A program made the translations under genes and the position numbers. The notes under the pieces are model-generated. The model made no database searches, was not told the DNA's origin, and saw only the letters and a program-made list of their open reading frames with translations. DNA of 64,000 nucleotides from Isoetes taiwanensis (Eukaryota; Streptophyta; Lycopodiopsida; Isoetales; Isoetaceae), in contig JAJEKV010000004.1 of NCBI GenBank assembly GCA_021234155.1, forward strand, positions 29,483,305 through 29,547,304, written 5' to 3'. The number at the start of each line of letters is the position of its first letter. The stretch's first letter is position 1. Shown piece after piece: positions 22,036-32,650 of the stretch.

Positions 22036-25000
22036 AAAGAATCGCCAGGTCGGTGAAGGATTTTAGCTCCAGAATCCATAGCCATAACCGGTTAAATGTC
22101 AGAAATACTCAAGAGTGATACTCCAGCAGCTTCATAAATTTTCTTAGACCTACTCTGCGGCTTGGAGCCAACCGACTGTGCAAATATGACATGCATAGAA
22201 GGAGCAAAAGACGCATCATACACAAATTTTCTTCTGGCTTTGCATGACCTATTTCGCAAATCGCAACCTCCGCATCCACACCTCCATTCTCAGCATTCTC
22301 AGAGGAGATGAGCTGCAAAAAGTATCTGCAAATCTAGTCCAGATTTTAGTCCAGTTGAAGGCGAAGGCAGGGATTTCTGCAGCAGATGGTTATGTGAATA
22401 CAAGATTGCACTCTTAATTTGAAGAAGGATCATATCGGATTCTGCTCTGTTTCATTCCGCCTTGTAGTTTGTTTGTTATGTGACTAGTGGTGAAGCTATG
22501 GTGGTGGCTATGGTGTTTTTTATGTTGCTTCTTTTTTTTTTTTCCGCTGCAACCATAGGTTCGTTCTACACCATTGACATTGGCATGCAATTTTTGTCTC
22601 AAAATTCTAATGGCCATTGATCTGGCACAATACCTAGAATATTCGCCAGATCAATGGTTTGCAATAAAACTTGAACCAAACGCCATAATACTTGGAAAAA
22701 ACGAATGATGTTTTATTATACATCATGCGTATCTTTACAATCTTGCTATTCATATTAGGTCCCAAAATATTATCAAGAATGCTAGCAAAAATCTAATCGA
22801 AACATACTGAATATGCTTAGTGCTAGAAAGAAATGCTGGACTCAAATCAGGGATTCACGCAAGCATAGTGCTAGAAAGAAATGCTGGACTCAAATCAGGG
22901 ATTCACGCAAGGACATTCACGATGGATCACTTGCATACAAATAAAGATAGCATTTGCAGGACTTGATAATTAAAAATTATAGTAGGATTCCAAAGGTGTA
23001 ACCCATATAGTCGTAGCTTACAACAGGGATCAAGAGAGCAGTGTTCCTGTACTATAGAGGGCAGCCATACTAATGAGCATTTCAATTTGCTACCAATTCA
23101 TATCAACTTTGTATTGAAGTGTATTCCTGGAAGTAACGGCATAATAGGTCCATACCTATCACCAATATACTTCTATTGTGTGAAATATTTTAAGAATAAC
23201 CCAATTTGTCTTCAATATCTGCCCCTTGGTTGTGCAGCAAAATCAATCAAACCGTGACTGTCCGTGTGCTGCCCCGTGCAACAAACATAAATGGTCAGAA
23301 ATAACTAGTGAGTTTCTTATTTATAGCGAAAGGAAAAATATGATAAGGGTTGTATGCCCACATCAATCCACCAAGCTTGAAATTAATGCCTAGATATTTA
23401 AAGACCTAACAAAGGCCAATTTTATGTTATACTAAATTTCTAGAGACAATAGCTGATCAATTGATTAAGAAGTACCTTAGCAGTGCAAATTCCTCCCAGA
23501 CAATATACAAAAATGATGTCACGATAACATCTCAAGCATGCAAAAAATCCTACTGACTCCTTCCTTATCTTGTTGAAATTGTCCCCTGAAAACCCCCTGT
23601 TTTTGGACTACAAAAGCCACTATTTTGGCTGCAAGAATTTGCTCTATTTTTGCTCTGAATCACTAATGAATCACTTGGATATACTCTATTTCCGAGAGTA
23701 AGTTGTTTCTTCATGGCATAAGTTGAGACTTTGGAGCATACTTTGAAGGCCTGCTACTTCATCTTCTTTAGACATCAAAGCTTTGCCATAAGAAAAATAA
23801 ATCCCTGCAAGTTTTTAAATGGAAATACAAGTTGGACATTATTTGGCAGAAAATACTGGATAAGATCTAAAAGAGCATGGGAGCTAAGCCAAAAGGCCCT
23901 TGCTTAAGGTCTTCTTGTCAGAGAGAGGTATGTTGTGCAATGACACATGAAGGCAAGAAGCAAGAAATACCTGCCGACTCTGCATGACCCACAACAAAAA
24001 AATACTAGCAAGAAGGGAGATTTGTTGCTTCCAGAGCAAGAAATATCTGTCAATCCTACGTCCTTGGAGATGTTTGGAGCTTCTGGCTATGGTGGAATAG
24101 GGTAGAAGACGTATGCAGACTTGTGCTTATGTAATTACATGTGCATGTGCATGTGTATCTACTTCAAAACATGTACCTGTGTTGCTTTGAATGTGTAGAT
24201 AAAGTAGTTGCGCTTCATAAGAATCCGTTCTTTAGTGATGCATGATCTGAAAATCTTCCAGTTACTTAAAGCATACTTCGTGGTTACTAATGCAAACTCT
24301 GTAAAGCTCAAGAAAACGCTACGAAAACTCTAGAGATTAAGAAGAAAAGGGAGATCTTACCTGAGCTACGGTTTGCACAGCTGTGACAGAGCTGTGGAGC
24401 TTCACCAACGCCACTGGGGTTCAACGCCACTGAGCTTAAAAATAGATTTTAGATGTGCCTTTTTTACGCCCACTTATCGGAATGTTTTAATAAGGTATAA
24501 TAGATTTTAGCGCTGCCCCTTTTTTATGCCCTAAACTTATCCCAATGCTTATAATCTTAGCCAGGCTTAGTAATATAAGAGGCAGACCCACTGTATGGTA
24601 TCCAGTATTCTTCTGCTTTCATCATTCTACTATTTGGGCATCCAACATCTGAAAGCATTCTACTATTTGGGCATCCAACATCTATTATCTGTCGACTTCT
24701 AACACACTAGTCGTTTTTTCTTATTGATTATTGAGATTAAGTTTAACCATGGTGTTGAAAACAGTGCTGAAAACCACCCTTGGTGTTGTGGGCAATGCCA
24801 CAGCAGTATGCCTTTTTGTTTCTCCAATGTAAATAGCACCTTTCTTTTTATTCATTCTTCTATCCTAACATATATAAGGCAGTCTCATTTTTTGTTTGAG
24901 AAATTAATATTTCTTTGAGGAGCTCTGGTATTGACACGTATATATGGAACCTAAAACTAAAAAAATGACCGTGAAACAAAAACTCCGTCCCCTGTTTCTT

Positions 25001-25255
25001 GCTATGCAAGCAATCCGAGCTTTGGATTATGCTTCTTAAGGGCTTCTTCATTTGTCTCGGTGCAAGAAATTTTCTTCGCTTCCGGTGTGAGGTCGGATCC
25101 ACCGCAATAGCGACCTGGCGCAGGCATGGATCCACTTTCGAGAATTAATCAAAAATTTACGGGTGTTGATCGATTTGATCAAAAGAAACTTCAGATTTAA
25201 GGCTCCAATCGGGAAAAACGGGCCGAAGCACGCGGTTGTTTGTGTTCTTCAAAGA
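22036..25255. other. No recognisable gene
   Basis: Intron-like AT-rich sequence. It contains a 48-bp tandem duplication (AGTGCTAGAAAGAAATGCTG at 22819 and 22867) and a 33-bp one (CATTCTACTATTTGGGCATC at 24623 and 24656). A minus-strand frame at 22318-22200 (SSENAENGGVDAEVAICEIG) looks coding but is not identified. Confidence 0.5.
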
Positions 25256-25618
25256 ATAAAAGTTGCAGATTCATGGCGCCAAGACATCAGGTTTTGCAGA
25301 GCTCAATCACGGCAATCTATGCCCTAGCCTTTTTATAATAATATATTAGGGTTCTTGAGGCATGCCACCCGATTGAAAGCAAGAAAAACTTTGGAAAACG
25401 AGAACCCATCAATCGTAGTTCGGCTTGCTTCAACACTGCGCAAAAAATCAGATTTGGTTTTTGGCAAAACTCGATTTTGGAGCCGCCAGGGTTCTTGGGG
25501 AATTTTAATTTCTTTGATCGCCATGGGCAAGCAAAGAATGGCAAGTGGTTCACTCTTTCCCTTTGTTGGCACAATGGTAATGTATGTCATCTGTGGTTTT
25601 TAGCCTAAGGCTATAGCA

Positions 25619-26467
25619 CAAATGATGGGAAACCTCTACCACTATACGAAAAGCGCTTTGTGGGTTGACGGCTAGAGCAATAGGAGCATCGTCGGGAACC
25701 CCCGCAGATTTGTCTTTGATTCGGATGCAAGCAGATGCCACTTTGCCCCCTCGCTCAAAGAAGAAACTATAAGAATGCAATTCATGCACTCTATAGGATC
25801 ACAAAAGATGAAGGTGTCTTAGCTCTATGGAAGGGAGCAGGTCCCCTGTTATTCGCAACAATAATGGCATTGAACATGGGCATGCTTGCTTCTTATGATC
25901 AAAGTGTTGAGTTATTCAGGGGATTCCATGGGCTTCTCGAGGAGGTCCCCATTGTTCTTGGTAAGGCCAAGTTGTCCCTCTGTTGGCCAAGTTATATTTG
26001 CTCGATTATTGACACTTCAAATGTTCAAGGATCACAAGGTTTGGTGATTTTTGCAAGATATATTATATCTTGTTAATGCATAGCTATAATCTTGCAATTA
26101 ATCGAAGCTAAAAGCAAATTGTGATGTTATTTTAGGGCTTAGTGCGGTCTCTGGATTCTTTGCATCCGCATGTGAAGACTCAAATCTGTAAGATGCAACC
26201 TGGTCCCGACCCGGCAAGTATCCCTATTGCGGATCTTTTGATTGCGCCTTGAAAACTCTTAGAACAGTGGACCTTTAAAATTTTATCTTGGGTTTGGAAC
26301 ATACCGTATTCAGATTGCGCCTCATGTGATGGTGAGCTCTAAGACACGGTATAAAAACTCGATGCATGATGGTTGAACTAGCTAATCTTGGATGCATGTG
26401 TTTGGCGAGATGACTTGGATTTTTCTAAATCAAATACGAAGCTTGAAGAGACCGTTGGACTTTGATT
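25619..26467 (+). pseudogene. Mitochondrial dicarboxylate/tricarboxylate carrier, 3' exons (copy A)
   Basis: Mitochondrial carriers move metabolites across the inner membrane. Three exons of a DTC-type carrier are visible. 25619-25960: NDGKPLP, AQRRNYKNAIHALYRITKD, EGVLALWKG, MALNMGMLASYDQSVE, then donor GTAAGG. 26136-26331: SAVSGFF, KMQPGPD, RIAPHVM-like, donor GTGAGC. 26410-26467: MTWIFLNQIRSLK. The first three of six membrane spans are missing, and 25330-25610 gives only a faint LR.AT match to the preceding exon. About 20 bases are lost after SAC in exon 2. Several garbled spots fall at expected CAG/CTG (for example the last acceptor reads GCGAG instead of GCAG). It was probably captured by or next to the Helitron. 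Confidence 0.8.
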
Positions 26468-27432
26468 TTTCCCCGATTCCTTTTTAAGTGCGCAACCACA
26501 ATTCTTTTTATGGTTCTTCGATTTCTTCTTGTTGGAATTTGGCCACGAAGATAGAACATTAATATTTTCGAGGATGGTGCATAACCCGATAGAAGATGAT
26601 ACATGACAATAAGCAGTCTTTGCCAAATCCTCTTTCCGCATTGTTCATGTTTAGCATTTCAATGTATGGAGGTTTATGGTGCATTATAAATCTGCACATA
26701 TAGACTGGAATTATTATGCCACAAACATCACATAATTGGGAAGATGTTTTTCGTAAATACAACATAGTGGCAAGAGATGCGTATATCCATAAAAGTAAGG
26801 TTGTTTTGGGTGTTATCACTGTTATCAATTGAGGCGAGATGAGCATGTGAGGGCATCCAACAGATTCTTTCATGCAATCCTATATATCCTATCCTTTCAT
26901 GCAATCCCAAAGAATTATAGCACATCTATGAGAATTATAGCACGTGTCAACTAGATGGAGACGGTAAATACACCATGATGATTGATGTGACCTTCATGTT
27001 GTTATTATTATCGCCAATCATTGTAACGTAATATGGGATTGAAATATTTGGATATATGCCTTGTGTTTATTGGCGATTCTCCATTATTATAATATATATT
27101 ATCGTATCATATCACCTAGATTTGGAATGGGATTGTGCATGTGCCCTTGTGCTAATTTGAAATTAGGGAACGTGTCCATATAGTTCCATATAAATAGAGA
27201 GTGTTATCAAATGTTCGAACACGGTTCGGGTTATTTGAGGCGCTAGACTTTGCACTTCTTACATTTCTAAGGTAGCCCTATTGCTCATTGCATTGCTAAA
27301 TTCCCCTTTTCTCATCGATTTTTTCCTCTTACAATGTTATAGGCCTTTAGTATTATTTGTTATTTCAAGTTATTAAATATATACTCTAAGTTATTTAGAT
27401 GCTTATGAGTTGACAATGGCCCTTCATTTCAG

Positions 27433-27687
27433 ATGGGCATGCCATTGTCGGAGGCCCTTGTTATGATGACATCTAAGATAAAAAAAATTCTATATATAAC
27501 AATTAAAGGGAAGGGAGATGAGTTATACCACGTCGAGTGTGGTTGGATCCAAGGATCTTCAAAGCTTCTTTTTGATACATTAGTTGTGGATCGTTTTCTC
27601 CCTAATTCGTTTCTTAATAAACTAGAAGTGATGGAAACAAATTATCCATCTAGCGTCATATTCTACTACCTTGAAAAATACATGTAG
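27433..27687 (+). CDS. Helitron copy A accessory ORF 1, unknown family
   Basis: 84 residues from ATG 27433 after a TTTCAG acceptor-like site: MGMPLSEA, KIKKILYITIKGKG, LYHVECGWIQGSS, FLNKLEVMETNYP. It ends at TAG just after LEKYM. Compared with copy 1, a short deletion here removes the segment before the FFKVE-like tail, which continues in another frame (FKVEAEMVDGR). Identical in copy B. Role unknown. Confidence 0.5.
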   Translation: MGMPLSEALVMMTSKIKKILYITIKGKGDELYHVECGWIQGSSKLLFDTLVVDRFLPNSFLNKLEVMETNYPSSVIFYYLEKYM

Positions 27688-27916
27688 GCATCTTCAAAGT
27701 GGAGGCCGAAATGGTGGATGGTAGGATAGAGGTTGGGATATTTAGTGACAGTTAATTTATTAGTTGATAGTTGGTCATGCGTGGATTATCGAAGTGTACC
27801 TTTGAATATTTTAATAGTGATATTGACACATATTTAATGTTTACGGATATGTGGGGATTGATATGTGCATGTTTAGATCTATTTTAATTTGGTTTTTCTC
27901 TCTTGCATTGTAGTAC

Positions 27917-28069
27917 ATGGCGGAATTAGTTGAAAGGACCGCTAAGGCTATAGTTGAACTAGATAATGGGATTGATGAATCCTCAACTGGACATGGTATG
28001 AATACACATTTGAACAATAAAAAGAAGTCCTCCAGTGATGATGAAGAAATTACAATCACAGGTGGATAG
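27917..28069 (+). CDS. Helitron copy A accessory ORF 2 (MAELVE protein)
   Basis: 50 residues from ATG 27917 after TTGCATTGTAG: MAELVERTAKAIVEL, then a lysine/serine/acid stretch (NNKKKSSSDDEE). Probably an exon that should join the coiled-coil frame starting at 28035, which overlaps it by a one-base frame difference. Function unknown. Confidence 0.4.
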   Translation: MAELVERTAKAIVELDNGIDESSTGHGMNTHLNNKKKSSSDDEEITITGG

Positions 28070-28226
28070 GCTCTCTGAAGAGCTAGAAAAAATGTCCAAG
28101 GATTCTATGACTCTTTCAATCAGTACTAAAAGGCTTACCGCACAACTGACTCGTCTCCATCGATTGTTGCAAGTTGTTGAGGCTAATGATGCTGTCATGA
28201 TGGGAGTATCAGAAGGAGATTTTTAG
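28035..28226 (+). CDS. Helitron copy A accessory ORF 3, coiled coil
   Basis: 63 residues: KKLQSQVDRLSEELEKMSK, then TKRLTAQLTRLHRLLQVVEA. Leucine spacing predicts a coiled coil. Conserved with copy 1 (about 70 percent) and almost identical in copy B. No family recognised. Confidence 0.4.
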   Translation: MMMKKLQSQVDRLSEELEKMSKDSMTLSISTKRLTAQLTRLHRLLQVVEANDAVMMGVSEGDF

Positions 28227-28759
28227 ATGAATTGATCACTTTGTGTGCTTGTGATAACTAGAAAATCATGGTATTATTATGACTGTATTATAAGATACAT
28301 CTTTGCTTGTGATATTTAAATAACCATGCTATTAATATGGATGTGTTATAAGATAGATATTTGCGAGACCATATATGTTAGCAGTATAAGCCCATTATAA
28401 TGAATCGATTATAAGACATGTATTATGAGATGAGTCGTGAATTATGCCATGGATTTCATGTTACATAATAAATAGACGGTACTTTTTAGATCTTAAAAGC
28501 AATGGTCTATGTTGTAGAAGGAACAATGAATTGTGTTAGAACCATCACAAGAAATATGTTGTGATATGAATTTCAAAGTGTGCCATGGATCTTATGCTAT
28601 GTAGTACATTGATATTATTTTTTGGATGTTATAAATAACGACTCGTGTCTTAGAACGAACGATGGATCGTGTTAATAATGCCATTTCTCTCTTATTGCAA
28701 CTACAGCCAATGATGTCGATGTTATTTCAAAATGTGCGATTTTCGGAGGATATAAACAT

Positions 28760-31700
28760 GTGAGTTGTTCTTCTACATCGTTTTGTGCTACAAGAATATT
28801 TGAATTAAATATGGATGATAATGCATCAAATCCAACTGAAAATCACATAGAATTAAATATGGATGATAGTGCATCAATTTCAACTGAAAATCATACAGAG
28901 CCGAGAGGGATGAGACGATATGCAAATTTGCGAGCAATGGCGAGAGAGCATGCTAGACAACGTTTGTGTGAGAAAATGGGACAGCGACCAAGAAAACGTC
29001 AATCCAGGATAGTTAGCGTGCCAACCCGAGCTTCCTCGTCCACGTCTGGAATTAGAATAAATGAAAATGCTCCAAATTTAGACATTTTGTCTACTAATGG
29101 ACGTGAGTCACTCGAGGAGTCGCAGGTAGTTGCAGGCGAGCAAAATAGATACAGATCAGGATGGTATGCTAGACTGAGTGAGGGAGGTAGGGAGGAAGTA
29201 CGACGTAGGCAAAGAGAGAAGTATGCAAATTTGAGTGAAACTGCTCGAGAGGTAGTTCGTGACAGATCGAGACAACGATCAAGACAACTACATTCAATGA
29301 CAATGGAAGAAGTTGATCCAGCTCTAAACGTTTTATCAACCAATGCAGGTGAGTTGCTCGATGGGTCGCCGACAATTGTGGGCGACCAGAATACATGCAG
29401 AGCAGGGTGGTATGCAAGGTTAACTGAAGAGGGTAGAGAGGAAGTACGCCATAAACGAAGGGAGCGTTATGCAAACTTGCCTGACGAGGAGAGGGATCGT
29501 GTACGTCTAATAGAGAGAGAACGTCGCATGAACATAGATGATGCAGATACATCATCCAGCTATGTTGATGTGCAAGCAGGTAGTGTGGAGGAGAACTCAT
29601 TGTCAAGAACAATTGCGCATTGGCGGGCTCGTGCGCAACATATGCGATCAGCGATCAGTCGTAAATTCATGATGTGTGCATGGAATAAGCGATGCACGTA
29701 TTGTCAAATTCCTTTGTTGAACGTTGAGCAAAATGGATTTTGTTGTAATAAGGGTAAGTGGTTGCTCCCGCAGTTACCTCCATTGCCTAATGCACTACTT
29801 AACTTATACGACATGTCGGGCTTCAATGGAGTATGTAGAAAGATAAATAGATTATTTTGCTTTAGTGTGCTTGGAGTCGATGGAGAGTTTGTCAATTTGG
29901 ACTTCCCTTCATCTGTGACGATCATGGGGCGTACATATCATCGGTTGCTTCCAACAAGGGACACGGGAAATCCCATACATTGGTATATATATGACGATAC
30001 ACAACGTTATGTGCAAGCAGGTCAACAAAATGTGCCCTTTCAGTGGATTGCAACTATTGGTTCAGTACTTGATCAAGTAAATCCATTTATTAGAAATCTT
30101 CGGACAATGGGAAGTATGCATATGCCTTCAGCATATATTACGATTCAAGGAATTATTGGAAGTGATGAAATAGCGGCAATTGCAGAGGTCAACGATACGG
30201 CTGATATTGCATCTCGAGTTACAGGATTTTGGGCTCGCACTGAAGGTGAACCAACTTTTATGAACATTCTTGATCCCATGTATGAACCTTTACAATATCC
30301 ACTTCTTTTTCCACACGGGACGCCAGGTTGGGGTCCCAGAAATGAATACGGTCTCACACAATTACAATGGTACAGATCACGACTGTTGCATGAGGATAGG
30401 TTCCTTCGACTAGGCCGTTTATGTGGGGAGTACTTGGTTGACATGTATTCACGGATTGAGGATGCAAGATTGAATTACTTTAGAACATCTGCCTTTCGAA
30501 ATAGGAGAATCCAATACGATGAGGATTATTCTGAACGAGAAAATGACGATCAAAATGATGTTATCTTGCCTTCGTCATTCTTGGGTTGTCAACGCTGGTG
30601 TTCTGTACAAGTTGCAGATGCTTTGGCGCTCTCTAGATCAAAGGGTCGTCCAACTTTCTTCATTACGATGACGACGAATACGGATTGGCCAGAAATAAAG
30701 GCTGCTCTTGGACCTGGACAGAATGCATCTGATATACCTATGACTGTTGTACGATGTTTTCATGGAAGGTTACAACGATTAAAAGAGTTGTTACATAAAT
30801 TTTTCCAACGCATATCATACATAATAACAGTAGTGGAGTTCCAAAAGCGAGGACTTCCACATTCACATCTTGTGTTACGTACTGAACCGGATATACCAAT
30901 AGAATGTGTTGATGAAATTATATCTGCAGAACTACCTAGTGATCCAATTCTTCGAGCACAGGTTGAAAAATTCATGATTCACAGACATTCTAACAGATGC
31001 TCCCCACGTAATTCTTCTTGCTGCTATAAATATCCAAAACTAGTTAATCCAACAACACACCTTGACTCTAAAGGCTACGTACAATACATGAGGAGAAGTA
31101 TAGATGATGCTTGGGTAGTTCCATACAATGCATTCCTCCTCCATGAGCTCGATTGCCATATTATGGTTGACATTGCATCCACCGTGCATGTCTTCTCTTA
31201 TCTGTATGGTTATATATATAAGGGTTTTGATACTGCGAGATTTCAGATAACCCAAGATAGGCATACAAATGCAGATTTGTCGTCGGGTCCTGAACAACGA
31301 ATAGGCCAGGCTACGCAAGATCATATGAATAGCGAGCATACAAATAGTGGCGTAGGCCAATGTTTTGATGACGTTCCACAAGGGCATGCCACTAGAGCAA
31401 ATCCTAGAAATGAGATACATGAGTACCTAAAGGCACGCTATCTTTCTGCCACGGAGGCATCTTGGAGAATAATGTCTTACGACATAACAAACAAGAGTCC
31501 AGCTGTTAAATGTCTACCTTTGCATTTATTGCGACCAAATACGAGATCATTATTGGACAGGTACTTTCTACGACCTCTTGATCAAGTATTTAATACACTT
31601 ACATATATCCAATACTATGAACAATACACGTTAACAACATTTAATCAATCTCTAGCATCTGAAGCTGGATCTTACATAGAACAGGAGCAAGAAGGATTTA

Positions 31701-32041
31701 CGCAAAACATTGTGAGGAAAAGGACGAGGCAACCATTAGTATGTAGGATACGTTTACTATTACCTAAGGTCGGTGAGGCGTTTTACTTAAGACAAATTTT
31801 GTTGCATCGTCCTGCAAGGACATGGGGTGAATTAAAGGTTGTTAATGATCAATATTATGAAACATATCAACAGGCTGCAGAAGCAGAGGGTCTGCTTGCA
31901 GCACACAATGAAGCAATGTTGGTTATGGAAGAGGCAGTTTCTCTATCATTGGGCCCTACGCAATTACGTTTTCTTTTTGCCATGTTACTACTTGACCGAG
32001 GGGACCAGCAAATCGATCTATGGACCCGCCAGTGCCTATGA
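28760..32041 (+). CDS. Helitron Rep protein, long open frame (copy A)
   Basis: Open for 1093 residues; the likely start is here or at ATG 28811. Tandem motifs GWYARLSEGGREEV and REKYANL (residues 130-260) match the N-terminal repeats of plant Helitron proteins. A cysteine cluster CTYC...GFCCNKGKW follows (residues about 315-333). The HUH nickase motif is H701-S-H703 in GLPHSHLVL, and the Y2 tyrosines are Y814 and Y818 in YLYGYIYKG. Then come the usual EYLKARYLSATEASWRI and YLRQILLHRPARTWGEL blocks. The frame ends in a garbled stretch (31995-32040) just before the helicase, which continues one frame over. This is the best-preserved transposase region in the window; the catalytic residues are all present. 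Confidence 0.9.
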   Translation: MSCSSTSFCATRIFELNMDDNASNPTENHIELNMDDSASISTENHTEPRGMRRYANLRAMAREHARQRLCEKMGQRPRKRQSRIVSVPTRASSSTSGIRINENAPNLDILSTNGRESLEESQVVAGEQNRYRSGWYARLSEGGREEVRRRQREKYANLSETAREVVRDRSRQRSRQLHSMTMEEVDPALNVLSTNAGELLDGSPTIVGDQNTCRAGWYARLTEEGREEVRHKRRERYANLPDEERDRVRLIERERRMNIDDADTSSSYVDVQAGSVEENSLSRTIAHWRARAQHMRSAISRKFMMCAWNKRCTYCQIPLLNVEQNGFCCNKGKWLLPQLPPLPNALLNLYDMSGFNGVCRKINRLFCFSVLGVDGEFVNLDFPSSVTIMGRTYHRLLPTRDTGNPIHWYIYDDTQRYVQAGQQNVPFQWIATIGSVLDQVNPFIRNLRTMGSMHMPSAYITIQGIIGSDEIAAIAEVNDTADIASRVTGFWARTEGEPTFMNILDPMYEPLQYPLLFPHGTPGWGPRNEYGLTQLQWYRSRLLHEDRFLRLGRLCGEYLVDMYSRIEDARLNYFRTSAFRNRRIQYDEDYSERENDDQNDVILPSSFLGCQRWCSVQVADALALSRSKGRPTFFITMTTNTDWPEIKAALGPGQNASDIPMTVVRCFHGRLQRLKELLHKFFQRISYIITVVEFQKRGLPHSHLVLRTEPDIPIECVDEIISAELPSDPILRAQVEKFMIHRHSNRCSPRNSSCCYKYPKLVNPTTHLDSKGYVQYMRRSIDDAWVVPYNAFLLHELDCHIMVDIASTVHVFSYLYGYIYKGFDTARFQITQDRHTNADLSSGPEQRIGQATQDHMNSEHTNSGVGQCFDDVPQGHATRANPRNEIHEYLKARYLSATEASWRIMSYDITNKSPAVKCLPLHLLRPNTRSLLDRYFLRPLDQVFNTLTYIQYYEQYTLTTFNQSLASEAGSYIEQEQEGFTQNIVRKRTRQPLVCRIRLLLPKVGEAFYLRQILLHRPARTWGELKVVNDQYYETYQQAAEAEGLLAAHNEAMLVMEEAVSLSLGPTQLRFLFAMLLLDRGDQQIDLWTRQCL

Positions 32042-32650
32042 GCCTCGACTTATTAGACGAATACCCAAATAATCATGTAGTTGCCTTCAATGAAGCCCTC
32101 CATTTAGTCAATAACATTCTAGTCCAGCACGGGACTACCATCATGGCGTTCGCCTTCACTAAAAAAGAGATCGTCTTGGGACGAGATGTAATGCATGAGC
32201 TAGCAAAAATTTTCGGATCACTCATCATATTTAAATTGACATTGCAAATGTCAAGTATTATGAATGACAACCAGTTGGAAATATTTAATTTCATAAGGCA
32301 ATGGTTAGAGTCTCCTCAAAGCAATGAACCCATCTTTGTAGATGGAAAAGCTGGGACAGGAAAGACATTTGTCTTGAAATGCATATGCTTTCTCATACTG
32401 CTTGCAACAAAGGCATAGTTCTTCCATGTGGTAATGCACCGGCAGCTTCCGGTTATATTCAGCGGGCTTAACAGCACATTCCCTGTTTCAAATTCCTGTA
32501 GTTGAAAACAATGCCGGCCTTCATTCGATGTTAGAGCATGATTCGGGAGCAGCACAACTCATTATTGAAGCCAAGGTCATTATCTGGGATGAGTTTCCAA
32601 TGGCTAACAAAGCCGTTATAGAATGTGTAAATCATGCGCTCCAACGATTG
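32020..32650 (+). pseudogene. Helitron helicase, N-terminal part (copy A), truncated
   Basis: The frame 32020-32418 continues the Rep protein (SLDLLDEYPNNHVVAFNEA) into a Pif1-like helicase with Walker A GKAGTGKTF at 32344-32370. After a frameshift, Walker B region sequence follows (VIIWDEFPMANKAV, about 32577-32610). Similarity to copy B stops at 32650, so the C-terminal two thirds of the helicase are absent. This copy cannot encode a full transposase. Confidence 0.8.

Larger units (their letters stand above)
25256..32650 (+). repeat. Duplicated block, copy A
   Basis: From ATAAAAGTTGCAGATTCATG to CCAACGATTG this block is matched by 34819-42244 in the same orientation. Long stretches (for example 27040-28930) differ only at scattered bases; others differ by many small indels. 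It contains the 3' part of a mitochondrial carrier gene and then a Helitron from its accessory ORFs into the helicase. After 32650 the two copies are unrelated; B alone continues with helicase sequence. Confidence 0.9.
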
